Below the pieces are notes generated by a model, which was given only the letters and a program-made list of their open reading frames with translations, had not been told where the DNA came from and made no database searches. Shown here in pieces: positions 33,186-43,103 of a stretch of 64,000 bases of DNA (position 1 is the stretch's first letter; every line of letters starts with the position of its first letter). This stretch comes from Nymphalis io (taxonomy: Eukaryota; Arthropoda; Insecta; Lepidoptera; Nymphalidae), in NCBI RefSeq assembly GCF_905147045.1, contig NC_065895.1:10607001-10671000 (forward strand). The letters run 5' to 3'. Position numbers and translations under genes: made by a program.

Positions 33186-33252
33186 ATATTAGCTAAGCAC
33201 ACGCGCACTCGCTATATCTTCACTCTCTTAGTTCAATGAGATGGCAACATGG
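33186..33252 (-). repeat. SINE G fragment
   Basis: Minus-strand scrap with 'attagctaagcacacgcgcactcgctat' and 'tcttagttcaatgagatggcaa', matching the SINE G interior. Confidence 0.4.
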
Positions 33253-34049
33253 GACCGCAGGCATGTTCGCAGGTTTGCTTTTTGAGGGACGGTATTGTAA
33301 AACTGCCAAAATCCAAGCTACTAATAATTTTATTCACCATAAAACCACATAACAAAGAAATCGATTAAACTATCCTAATATTAGAAATCTGAAAATGTGG
33401 GTTGCTGATCTTTCACATTTTCTTAATAGTTTTACATATACATGTTAAACTAGCTGAGTTTGTAAATAACTTACACTAAGTTGAAAGTTACAACAATATA
33501 TTTGATAGTTTAAGAAAAAAAAAACGTCACGTTAAAATAATCTTTTAATTCATTGGCAATCTTAAAACATCAAAAAACATTCAGTCCTAAGAGTTTGATT
33601 GTTCAATAAATTTCTTGGTAAATGTCCTGAAGTGAATGCACACAAAACATTACAACTAAAAAATTTGTAATGATTAATTATATTTAATTATAAATTATTT
33701 TATTATTATATTTATTTATATGATTCAATATAAAGTTACACATTTAACATTTACCAGTAAACAATTAAATGCTCATTTAAAAGATAAGTTCTGTAAATAA
33801 AAAATATAATTGGCTTGGATTTTGTCTTCATTGATTTTCAAACAGGATATTTTAATTAAATTTTATATGTTTAAGCAGGTTATTTTTCGTAGAAGTACGT
33901 TAGTCATTTTTAAGAAGTCGTAAGTCATAGTTAATAAGTTACGTACAGTCATTTTTATAGTATATTATAACAATTAAAAAAAAAGAAACAAAATACGCAT
34001 TACAAATTTATTGAAAATTGCGCCGTCTTAAAGATTGACCTGTGGCATT
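33253..34049. other. AT-rich stretch, nothing recognised
   Basis: About 800 bases without recognisable elements. Confidence 0.4.
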
Positions 34050-34336
34050 TGGCTTAAAATAGATGATCACCTTCTTCTTTTTCTTCTTGTGCCTCTCCAC
34101 TACTGGTTATTGGCCGTCAGTTCAGCAAATTTTTCGCGGTCTCGCGCCAAGCGAAATAGTTTTTCCACGCTGGCGATCTTCGTCCATTCGCGGATGTTGC
34201 GCAACCAGGACTTTTTTCTTCTTCCAGCGCATCGTTTGCCCTCTACTTTGCCCCTAAATGCTCTTCTCTTCTTGACGGTTTGCAGTAACTTCCGGCGACG
34301 CGCTGGAGTACTCTCTCGTTCGAAACTTATGGAAAG

Positions 34337-34611
34337 ACTGGTGGTAGAGCTTTGTGCAAGCTCGTCTGGGTAGGTACCACCCACTCGTCAGCAGTACTTG
34401 TTATTGTTGTGTTTCGGTTTGAAGGTTGAGTGAGCCAGTGTAATTACAGGCACAAGGGACATAAAATCTTAGTTCATAAGGTTGGTAGCGCATTGGTTAT
34501 ATAAGCGATGGTTGACATTTCTTACAATGCCAATGTCTAAGGGCGTTTGGTGACCACTTACCATCAGGTGGCCCATTTGCTCGTCCGCCTTCCTATTCTA
34601 TAAAAAAAAAA
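34337..34611 (+). repeat. SINE M inserted in the LINE
   Basis: A near-complete SINE M (5' end ACTGGTGGTAG, a short deletion near 34390, 11-base A tail). It splits the minus-strand LINE between its WTQK and VSNER codons. A short duplication, AAACTT, is shared by the left flank (34323-34328) and the A-tail/right-flank junction. Eight extra bases (ATGGAAAG) precede the SINE 5' end. Confidence 0.8.
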
Positions 34612-34771
34612 CTTTCTGTGTCCAGCTAATACGGAGCATTCTGCGGTAACACCACATCACAAAAGCTTCTAGACGTTTCTAAGTGTCAGCTTGCAAAGTC
34701 CATGCCTCATTACCGTATAATAAAATATATAATATACAAATAATATAATACAATATAACAATACATAAATA

Positions 34772-35373
34772 TAATAATGCTGTGCCTGTTATACAAAACA
34801 CAGGTACGGTCTTGCGTTGAATATTGCTCGCACCTTTGGGATGGCTCCGCTAAGTACCTACTGGAGGCCTTGAACTGGTTGCAGCGACGTGCAGTACGCA
34901 TTATTGGCGACGTAAAGGTCACAAACACCCTTGAACTTTTACAATTGCGTCACGAGATAGCAGCACTAAGCGCTTTCTATCGACTGTATCACGGCGAGTG
35001 CTTTGAGGAATTATTCTCTCTAATTCCTGCTTCCCCCTTTCTTCTTAAGTCCACGCGAGCTGGTTCTCGATGTCACCGCCTAACTGTGACATCAATTCCA
35101 TCTCGCACAAAGAAATTTGGCAACTCCTTTCTTTGTCGCACTACCAAAAAATGGAATTCCTTACCAGCTCACGTGTTTCCCTCCTCTTACAACCCGGGTT
35201 CCTTCAAACGAGGCGTGAAGAGGCATCTTGCGGGCCGGCAAGGCGGGGACGGCTAGTACAGAACATTCTTCCCGACTGTACTGGCCATCGTCGCGTTTGG
35301 ACTCTACTACCACTTACCATCAGGTGGAGTAGACTCATTTGCCATCCGGGCGCATATAAAAAAAAAAAAAAAA
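34772..35373 (+). mobile_element. CR1-like LINE, 3' fragment, inserted in another LINE
   Basis: A 5'-truncated plus-strand LINE with a 160-codon C-terminal ORF and a short 3' tail (GGCGCATATAAAA and a 16-base A run). It sits inside the minus-strand LINE between its CYVWPVVL and LYGNEAW codons. ATAA borders both ends of the insertion. About 50 bases of AT-only sequence (34721-34771) separate the left junction from the first recognisable LINE codon. Confidence 0.75.
34777..35256 (+). CDS. CR1-like reverse transcriptase C-terminal part (partial)
   Basis: The frame of 159 residues is uninterrupted to its stop. It covers the region downstream of the palm: YKTQVRSCVEYCSHLWDGS (about residues 6-24), LQRRAVRIIGD (about 35-45), and near the end FLCRTTKKWNSLPAHVFP, the CR1/Kendo-like 'W-N-S-L-P' signature. 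The first methionine is incidental. It cannot encode an active enzyme. It differs in sequence from the CR1-like fragment at 1887-2417, so at least two such families are present. Confidence 0.7.
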   Translation: MLCLLYKTQVRSCVEYCSHLWDGSAKYLLEALNWLQRRAVRIIGDVKVTNTLELLQLRHEIAALSAFYRLYHGECFEELFSLIPASPFLLKSTRAGSRCHRLTVTSIPSRTKKFGNSFLCRTTKKWNSLPAHVFPSSYNPGSFKRGVKRHLAGRQGGDG

Positions 35374-35648
35374 TAACACTACTGGCCAGACATAGCAGTG
35401 GAGTATTCTTAGTCTGAGCTTTATATAGTTAGTTTAGATGGTTTACGGCTGCACAAAACCTTCTCCAACCTTTTAAGGCTTGCTCGGGCAATTTCAATCC
35501 GGGTCTGAACTTCTTGCCTACAGTCCCATTCTCCATTTACCCAAGCACCGAGGTATTTGTACATACGCACACGCTCTAGGTATTTACCTTCCACCTGAAT
35601 TTTCGGCTTTAGATCTTTATCCCCCGATACCACCACCTTGATGATCAC

Positions 35649-36597
35649 CTTAAATCATTTATAATGTTAAATTACAATTCAAAAAGGTTTCTAAGAACCT
35701 ACTTAAATAAAGAATATTTTTGATTTAAAACAAAATAAAGTACAACAGCAATTTTAATCAGCAAAGATGTTATTCTTAAGAATTAATATGTGTACTTTAA
35801 TACCTTATCGAAGTTAGTTCGCTTATTAAATTTGAATTGCTTAGCACAATACCGAGAGCAAGCTAATAGCTACTGGGAGCGGATAATAAAGTGACGGGGT
35901 TCGTTAATTCGGTCTACGATACACTAATTGAGAAAATGGGTTGAACTTTGAGATCGGTAGCGGAAAATTTTAATGTACCTTAGGGAAGTGTAAAATTTTA
36001 GTCTAGTCAAAATGATATTAAGTCTAACCATACACTAAGTTCATAATCATAAAATATGCTTATGAATAGACGGGCCGGGCCTATTAATACATAAAACCAA
36101 ATAATAATATATTAATTAAACCATATAAATCCATATACTAGAGTAGATTGCTATTCTCGATAATCAATTGTAAATTTTGCAAAAGTTCGGTACAGTTTAT
36201 AACGTAAATCCTTACTGTACTATGCTGTTTTTATGTATTTCTTGAATGTTATAAATACTCTAGTAGGCGTTACTTGAAAAATGTCATAAATTATTCTGAT
36301 AGGCCTTAAAAGACTATTGTGACAACAATAAACCAATAAATATTATGTTAAACTTTTCAAGGACAACGGTCGGCAATTATGGACTATAAGTGATCTTTGC
36401 TATGACGTCTCATAATTTGTAAACAAATATTTAAAAAGTACTTTATCGAGTTTAAATAAAAAAAATAATGATCTCTAATAAATTACACGAAAAATATAGC
36501 AATTAGTATTACTGCATTATAAAAGAATGTTAAAATACTTTAAAAAGTATCAATTCTCGGGATAGTCGTTCTTTCTGCTTTCGTAAAACAGATGTCC
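35649..36597. other. AT-rich stretch, nothing recognised
   Basis: About 950 bases. No coding signal or known repeat. Confidence 0.4.
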
Positions 36598-36673
36598 AGT
36601 TACAGTTTAATCATTTTGTTGCCAAAAGTAATTGTACTTTTAGCAAAATTTTTTTAATGATTAAACTGCAACT
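36598..36673. ncRNA. Candidate long imperfect hairpin
   Basis: A 33-base arm (36598-36630) is almost fully complementary to 36635-36673 around the loop ATTG. The outer 18 bases (AGTTACAGTTTAATCATT) pair with one mismatch, and the inner 7 (AAAAGTA) pair perfectly. The middle carries a bulge of T residues. Beyond the base, CGTAAAA (36582-36588) could pair with TTTTACG (36674-36680). The shape is like a precursor microRNA or a tiny hairpin transposon. The sequence alone shows neither transcription nor processing. Confidence 0.4.
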
Positions 36674-36722
36674 TTTTACGCAGATGAGGAGTTGTTTTTA
36701 ATATGATTTAAGAATCGTAATG

Positions 36723-36756
36723 AAAAGATCACAAATATATGTATTTGTGATCTTTT
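36723..36756. repeat. Perfect 15-bp hairpin
   Basis: AAAAGATCACAAATA (36723-36737) pairs exactly with 36742-36756 around TATG. It lies 50 bases after the larger hairpin at 36598. Confidence 0.8.
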
Positions 36757-37042
36757 ACTAACACTAAACTAACACTAGATGATAATTAAGAAGATAATTT
36801 TTAAATTTATATATAAAGATTTTACTCGTTAGTTAATGCTTTAGTCTGACTGCCATCATCATCCATCACCACCACCCGCCAATATCAATTATTCTACTAC
36901 CATACATGAATAATATATATTGTATGGTTTAAATATGTCTGTGTAATCCAATTGTGACCATCATAATAGTAATAGTCATTATATATATTTAATATTAAAT
37001 ATATACATTTTAATATTTATAAATATTATAATTTAATTTAAA
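36757..37042. other. AT-rich spacer
   Basis: A patch of CAT/CAC repeats at 36857-36880, then AT-rich DNA. Nothing else was seen. Confidence 0.4.
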
Positions 37043-37350
37043 ATAGGCTAATAGACTGGTAATTGGGCCACTTGATAGTGAATGACCATCCCCGCCCATA
37101 GACATTGCCGTTGTATGAAATATTAACCATCCCTTATAATGACGTTACGTCGCCATCCTTTAGAAATAAGACATCCGTCACCCCTTGTGTCTGTAGTTAC
37201 AAATTCGCCTTCCAAGCTGAAACATACGAGTAATAATACTAAGTGTAACGCAAGTGTAGAACGCAACAATAGTAAGTATATCTGTTTGGCGGTAATATGT
37301 GATCAGAGGTGGTGCGATGAATATGCGATGAGTGTGCTACCACCAAGTTA
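37043..37350 (-). repeat. SINE M, old copy with internal duplication
   Basis: Minus-strand SINE M, strongly diverged but with every block in order. A stretch around 37225-37275 repeats 'aataatactaagt' and 'aacaatagtaagta', indicating a small internal duplication. Confidence 0.6.
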
Positions 37351-37374
37351 ATTATTTGTATTCATTACAAATAT

Positions 37375-37632
37375 GAGCCGGTTGGCGTGGTTGGTAGATA
37401 CTTGTCTTTCACGCCGAAGGTTCTGGGTTCGATTCCCATCCAGGACAGACATTTTTGTGCATGAACATGTCTGTTTGTCCTGAGTTTGGGTGGAATTATC
37501 TATATAAGTATGTATTTAGAAAAGTAGTATATGTAGTATATCAGTTGTCTGGTTTCCATAGCACAAACTCTGCTTAATTTAGGATCAGATGGCCATGGGT
37601 GAATAATGTCTCAGGATATTATTGTTATTATT
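37375..37632 (+). repeat. tRNA-derived SINE V, full length
   Basis: A better-preserved copy than the one at 19738. A box TGGCGTGGTTGGTAGA and a perfect B box GGTTCGATTCC are present, with a body of about 200 bases ending in GATATTATTGTTATTATT. Confidence 0.75.
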
Positions 37633-37640
37633 TGGATTTT

Positions 37641-39382
37641 TATAAACAAACTTGAACGAGGTTCAGTAAAGCTACAGTAGAATCATAAATATTTAATCTA
37701 CGCTACGTTTAAAATGAATGTCGTGTTTTGAAACCACCATGTGTGATCTACGCTTTTTCGATCAGTTACTAACTGTTGAAACGATTTCCACTGATAAAAA
37801 CAATACCAATATGTTTCTAGTGTATATTTACACGGCCAAACTTTTTATCTAGCAGTGGGTCGTATAAAATTTACGTGCTGAGTTCGCGTGCTGTTAAATT
37901 TTTTTTATTTACTGGTAACTTGTTATATATTCTTTCATTGTTAAAATATGAAATAAAAAGTACTTAAGTAATTAGTTTGGTAGCATACAAATAACTATCT
38001 CATATGTCATATTAAGAGAAACAACTCACATTTAGCGAAATGAAAATGATGAATTTGACATCATACTAAATTTTCTTAGTCCATTCCTATATATATTATC
38101 CTGTCTTTATATAGCAGCGTCGTTGATAAAGCTCCGTGTCCTACATACTAATATTAGATGAGGTCTTTGCCCAGCTTCGGAACTTTTCTTTTTTTATATA
38201 TTTGTTCATAATAAGAATAGTGTATCATTTTTTATTTTATAATTAATTATTTTCAGCCTTTAAATAAAACACATGACCAACGTTAACAGCGGTGACAGCC
38301 TGAAGCAGATTGAATCTTCCATTATTAAGTTTTAATGACGTAGCCCACAATACTGTCCCTCGGGGCGATAAACAAAGGATAATGGGCCTTGTGTTATTCG
38401 TAATAAGATAAAGAGTAAACCGAAATTCATTAGATCGGTTGACGTGGAATAATTATTTCAAAAAAGGATTTAAATGCACTTTATTTTTTCAAGAAAAAAT
38501 ATATGGTTTTACTGGTCATTGCTTTCCATTCAAATTTAGAATTTTTACAAAATCAAAAAAAGAAAATATTTTAATTTAAAATTCGATAACCACAATTTAA
38601 AGAAATTGAATTGAATGTTTAACATAGATATAACATTAAATAATTCTGTGTATACATTCTAAAGGTGATAGTAATCGGGTAGAAACCATCTACATGCAAA
38701 TCGAATTACCAAAGCGGAATCGTGCCTATGTTGAGAATATTGAGTGCTCGTTTGTAACAACACTACCCGTAAGGTGGAATCATCGGCCATGTAAAACTAG
38801 AGGCCCACTTCAGCTGTTATCCTAATATGGAAAACTTTAACTGACCTGATATTTGAGTCCAATCAATTTGGTATTTGCTTTCGACGTTTCATAAGGAATG
38901 TGAATTCCAAATTCAACTTTAAATATTTATAAAACATCGAGGCATAAGAGTACCTGTAACGATCATGCATTGCAGTTTTTCTTTTCACTTAAAAAATATA
39001 TATGTAAAATTAGTATTATATTATGGGGCTTTTTTTTCGAAAAAGTTATATTATAAGATCGAAATAAATCGGTTTGTTTTATGTATCGCAGTTTTGATTA
39101 TTTGATCGTCAATAGCGCTGGAACTGCAGTTCAGTATTGTTTCCCTTAAAATAGCTAATATTAACTAGTTTACTTACTAATTAAAGAAAATTAAAATTTA
39201 TGATTGAATTTGTATTAAAAAAAACAATTTATATTTATGATTGGAAATTCATAAATAATGTCAAAAGCAAATTAAGTTTTGCGTCCTAGGTATTATTGGG
39301 GCAAAGAAAGCGCTTTCTTCTGTTCATAATATGCTGCGGCTTATTCTTTAATAATTTTGATCAATTTTATTATTTTTGTTCT
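37641..39382. other. Long AT-rich stretch, mostly featureless
   Basis: About 1.7 kb. A scrap at 38146-38182 ('tactaatattagatgaggtctttgcccagcttcgg') may be an antisense end of repeat H. GC-richer pieces at 38290-38440 and 38665-38810 have no recognised identity. Confidence 0.4.
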
Positions 39383-39953
39383 AGACTATATATTCAATCA
39401 ACAGCCAATCGTTGTCCACTGCTGAACATAGGCCTCTCCCAAGGTGCGCCAAAGCTCCCTGTCCTCCGCCTTCCGCATCCAGTTGGTGCCCGCCACCTTC
39501 TTAAGGTCGTCGGTCCACCTGGCTGGAGGGCGCCCTACGCTGCGCTTGCCGATTCGCGGTCTCCACTCTAGGACTCGTCTGCTCCAACGGCCATCGGTCC
39601 TACGACATACGTGACCAGCCCACTGCCACTTCAGCCTGCTAATTTTGCAAGCTATGTCGGTGACTCCGGTTCTTTTCCGGATAATCTCATTTCTGATCTT
39701 ATCCTTCAAAGATACTCCGAGCATAGCTCGCTCCATAGCACGCTGAGCGACTTTGAATTTGTGGACTAGTCCCGCAGTTAGTGTCCACGTTTCGGCACCG
39801 TATGTCATGGCAGGTAAGACGCATTGGTTGAAGACTTTCGTCTTCAAACATTGCGGTATAGACGACTTGAGGACTTGACGAAGGTTGCCAAATGCTGCCC
39901 ATCCCAAGCGAATTCTTCGATCGGCTTCCTTCTCGAAGAGAAGACTATATATT
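39383..39953 (-). mobile_element. 5'-truncated RTE insertion with 12-bp TSD (copy III)
   Basis: A minus-strand RTE 3' end (39395-39941) flanked by the exact 12-bp duplication AGACTATATATT at 39383-39394 and 39942-39953. The stop codon (39398-39400) is only three bases from the duplication, so the tail is nearly absent. Truncation falls within the reverse transcriptase at the FEKEADRR codons, and three extra bases (AGA) fill the 5' junction. Over its whole length it matches copy IV at 43 kb with only one difference noticed (39473 C, against A there). Confidence 0.9.
39398..39938 (-). CDS. RTE C-terminal domain (partial, frame intact)
   Basis: About 180 codons of the RTE C-terminal region lie in one open frame. 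It contains RRIRLGWAAFGNLRQVLKSS, MTYGAETWTLTAGL, QRAMERAMLGVSL, LKWQWAGHVCRRTDGRWSRR, GKRSVGRPPARWTDDLKK and EAYVQQWTTIGC before TGA. The polymerase core was lost to 5' truncation at insertion. The few codons upstream of FEKEADRR in this frame belong to flanking DNA. Confidence 0.85.
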
Positions 39954-40129
39954 GACACTAACAAACATTAATATTAGTATAATCTAATCGGGTTATATTG
40001 CGCAATTTTATACATACATCAGGTAAGACTATATAATAAGTAAATACGCATACATATACTATTGTTAGATGTAGGATAAATTATACCACATTAAAAATTT
40101 TTTTTTAGCAAGACTATCAATTGGTCCTG
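39954..40129. other. AT-rich spacer
   Basis: No recognisable features. Confidence 0.4.
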
Positions 40130-40262
40130 ATTGTGGTCACCACCGCTATTTATTTTAAAATAAATGTAAGCTATAGTCTATACCATTACTGCCTCGTCAA
40201 CCTTGAGTTCTAAGATATCCCTAGTGCGGGTAATTGCATCAGCTTATTAATTATTCTTCAAG
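40130..40262 (-). repeat. SINE M, very old fragment
   Basis: Minus-strand scrap with 'gtggtcaccaccgct', 'cgtcaaccttgagttctaagatatccctagtg' and 'gtaattgcatcagct', in SINE M order. Confidence 0.45.
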
Positions 40263-41400
40263 CAGCAATACAGCAATGTAAAGTACTGTTTGTTTGATTT
40301 AAACTACAAACATTGATTCCTAGGACTTTTAAGATACTTATCCACAAAACATAAAATATCAAACAAAATATTTGCGAGAAAAATCGTCAATAAATTCATT
40401 CCCTAGAAAACAGAGCAACTATTAAACTTGAACAGTTAACAACATCGTATGACGTGAAATTCGCAGTTCCACATACTTGTTATGTTAACGTGATTTGTCG
40501 TATGGAATCCATTTGTTTAACCACGATTGACGGCCTGACAATATCTGGACTCCATGACACGTTTAAACAATATCATACTAGATATTTATCATCATTCGGC
40601 TCCGTTTATTTATTTTTACTTACTATTTTTCATGGAATAGTTAGACAGCTTCCGAACGGTATTTGTTACTATAGTGTTATAAGTTATTCAGTGATTTTAA
40701 GCGTAAAAACACATTTCATTTTTTTGACAGCAGCGTTAAGCTCTTGTTATTCAATTTCGCTATTGAGTCTTTGTTACTTTAATAATTATTCACTTTTAAA
40801 TAATTCAACGTTTCGAACAGAAAAACCAGATTTTTTTTCAACGATGACAGACGAGTTAATATTTTTAGACAATTTAAATTTAATTTTATAGAAATTATAC
40901 ATCAAGTTATGATATTTATTTAATTTCAAACTATCAAGGTCCAAAAACTTGGAACAGATAAGAAATTAGCAAGTAAATATCATTGCAGGTGTAAATCCGG
41001 ATAAAGTTTGAACTGTTTGAGAACTAGAGTGAAGTTTGGAATGAGTTTATCTTAAAGTTTTCCACCCAGATGCAGTTACGCAGCATGTTTACAATGAACT
41101 AATTAATGTTTGATTTAAGCATTTCACCTGTGTATGATTTAGTTATACACACAACCTATTTTGTAGGTCTAAGTAGGTAGTTTAACGGGTGATGGACTAC
41201 CAAAATCATATTAACATATGAAATCCATAGTAATTATATTAAAAATGCATTTCTTCATTAGACGAGGATTCCTTCAAAATATTATTTTAAGACCATTTTC
41301 GGAACACCAATTGTGATTACGCCGCAGCACTCATTATAAAATCCACCTACAAGTTTTGTTTAAAAATTTAAATTAATATTGTACATGTCATTCCTTTTTA
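40263..41400. other. AT-rich stretch with an unsupported ORF
   Basis: About 1.1 kb. It contains a 145-codon plus-strand frame at 40454-40891 without recognisable motif, splice sites or copies. I treat it as chance. Confidence 0.4.
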
Positions 41401-41590
41401 TAACGCTGGAAAAACGCGTTATGCGTTTCCCTCACGGGAACAGTGTGGGGGGGGGGTATGTGGGACCCGCCGGTGTCCAAGGCGCCAAGTGCACCCCGAA
41501 CATCGGAATACCCACTAAAAAACCAGTGGTACCCTTTCCGTCTTAACGAGGAGCGCCACGAAATCGCTTTCCCATGCTATCCTGGACGAG
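41401..41590 (+). repeat. Unclassified GC-rich repeat X, copy 1
   Basis: A block much richer in GC than its surroundings. It contains an 11-base G run, then TGGGACCCGCCGGTGTCCAA, 'catcggaatacccactaaa', and 'ccctttccgtcttaacgaggagcgccacg'. It matches repeat X copy 2 at 45391 in the same order with many substitutions. I do not recognise the family. Strand is nominal. Confidence 0.6.
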
Positions 41591-41957
41591 TTTTAGAAAG
41601 AAAATTTGTATTTGATTCTTAAATAGATTTTAGTCATTAACAAAACAAACTTTTTCTTGTTGATTTTGTTACAAATTTAAACTTCTATCACTATGCTTTT
41701 GATTTCCGCAAAACACATTCTCAGCAGATCTGGTATATAGTATATAACATAACATACATTGCTACCATTTAAATAATAGTTAAACCCATTTTATAGAGAA
41801 TATATACTCACATATAATACAGTTTTCTATCTTTAATAGTTCTAATTGACAACAGTAGACCAATGGATCAGGTCCGAACCTACGAATTTTACATCACTAG
41901 ACGGCCCCTATTCCATTGCACTGTTGGCGCTGCACTTGTAAAATACCATTCAGTATA
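41591..41957. other. AT-rich spacer, nothing recognised
   Basis: About 370 bases, no features. Confidence 0.4.
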
Positions 41958-41997
41958 TACATACATACAAACATACAGACATACATACATACATACG
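41958..41997. repeat. (CATA)n microsatellite
   Basis: About ten imperfect tetranucleotide units (ACAT/ACAG variants). Confidence 0.85.
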
Positions 41998-42358
41998 AAC
42001 TGTATTGACAACAGTCTGTTAGTCAATAATGTTTGCCAATCTATTTAAAGTTCTTTTCAAGATTTCTTCTAAAGTTTTGAAGAAAAACAAAAATAAAAAC
42101 GTAACGGTTCGGATCAGTTTCAGTTCCTATTAAAGTGCAAGAGTAAATCGCCAACATCAAGAATTGGTTTAAAAACTTCGGACGCTCCAAACTTTCGAAG
42201 AATTTATCGTCGTTAAGCGTTAAAGTTTCAACTTGAAAGTGCACAATTGTATTAACCATGTTATGGAAATAATTATAACTTAATAATTAAACTAAGAATA
42301 ATGGTATTCAAACATCTTTGATTTTATAAGATATAAGACCTAATAAAAAAAGTAAAGT
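41998..42358. other. AT-rich spacer, nothing recognised
   Basis: The 72-codon minus-strand frame at 42041-42259 lacks motifs and is not called. Confidence 0.4.
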
Positions 42359-42522
42359 AACAGCTTCTAAATGCCCTACGGCTGGACTAACCATGCTGCT
42401 ATTAATCGGGTTGGTGAATACAAATGTTACAGATTTTCATCCGACATATGCAGGTTTCCTCACGCTTAGTAAGAGATGTATTATACACATAAATTACAGC
42501 ACATGAAATTTCAACTTAGTAC
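42359..42522 (-). repeat. SINE S, old fragment
   Basis: Minus-strand copy with 'aacagcttctaaatgccctacggctgg', 'gcaggtttcctcacg' and 'gcacatgaaatttcaa' in order. The tRNA-like head is lost. Confidence 0.5.
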
Positions 42523-43103
42523 ATACTCATAAGTAATATTTTTTTTTAACAACAAATAATGATTGTTTTATAAAAACAATATTTACGGATGCATATTAAT
42601 TGTTACAAACCATACATGTATAATACAATTACAATGCATCTCAAACGTAAAATTTTTGAGTTCGCATGTATATTATCATTACCATTATATACTTACATTA
42701 AATATAAAACATTATCTCGTACATTCAATATTCTAACATTATGTATGTGACCACACTATAAAATTATGTTGTTATTTTTATTTATTTCGAAACCATAGCA
42801 ATAAACAAAATATATTTATAGATACATAGATTTAATATAAATATAAAATCTATCTTAATACATTACTAAAAAAATTGTAAAGTAAAATACATGAAAAAAT
42901 GGCCGAGTTGAAAACTTGCCCGCTTAAAAAATCCTAAAATAGGATAATCGAATGTGATTGTATCAGAAGGGTTACGATCGCAACTGATTGAAGTGAATTG
43001 GTTTCGAGTCCAATGTTGCCTTTGTGAAACTAGGGATAACGGAATATGCCGTTTAAATTGTTACGTAATAAAATTGATGTTTTGTTATTTTATTATTACG
43101 AAG
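42523..43103. other. AT-rich stretch, nothing recognised
   Basis: About 580 bases, no features. Confidence 0.4.

Larger units (their letters stand above)
34050..35648 (-). mobile_element. LINE C-terminal region split by two later insertions
   Basis: This is a minus-strand LINE, different from the RTE copies. It survives as three pieces: 35648 down to about 35373, 34720 down to 34612, and about 34328 down to 34050. A plus-strand CR1-like LINE fragment separates the first two, and a SINE M separates the second and third. Removing both joins the coding sequence smoothly at each point. The order of events is therefore the minus-strand LINE first, then the two insertions. Confidence 0.75.
34100..35648 (-). 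pseudogene. LINE reverse transcriptase C-terminal part, in three segments
   Basis: The first segment (from 35648) contains YLERVRMYKYLGAWVNGEWD and RIEIARASLKRLEKVLCSRK, the usual region after the polymerase palm. It continues with a frameshift into HCYVWPVVL at 35374. The second segment starts exactly there with LYGNEAWTLQADT (34720) and carries RLEAFVMWCYRRMLRISWTQK. The third resumes with a VSNERVLQRVAG-like stretch. It then shows KVEGKRCAGRRKKSWLRNIREW and LFRLARDREKFAELTANNQ before a stop near 34100. An in-frame stop also falls after LQADT. The catalytic core is not present. The GKRCAGRRKKSWLRN block is the conserved C-terminal signature of this LINE type. Confidence 0.75.

Noticed and set aside
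40454..40891. 145-codon plus-strand open frame
   Set aside because: AT-rich codon use, no domain, signal or splice support, and no second copy. A chance frame of this size is credible in 64 kb of this composition read in six frames.
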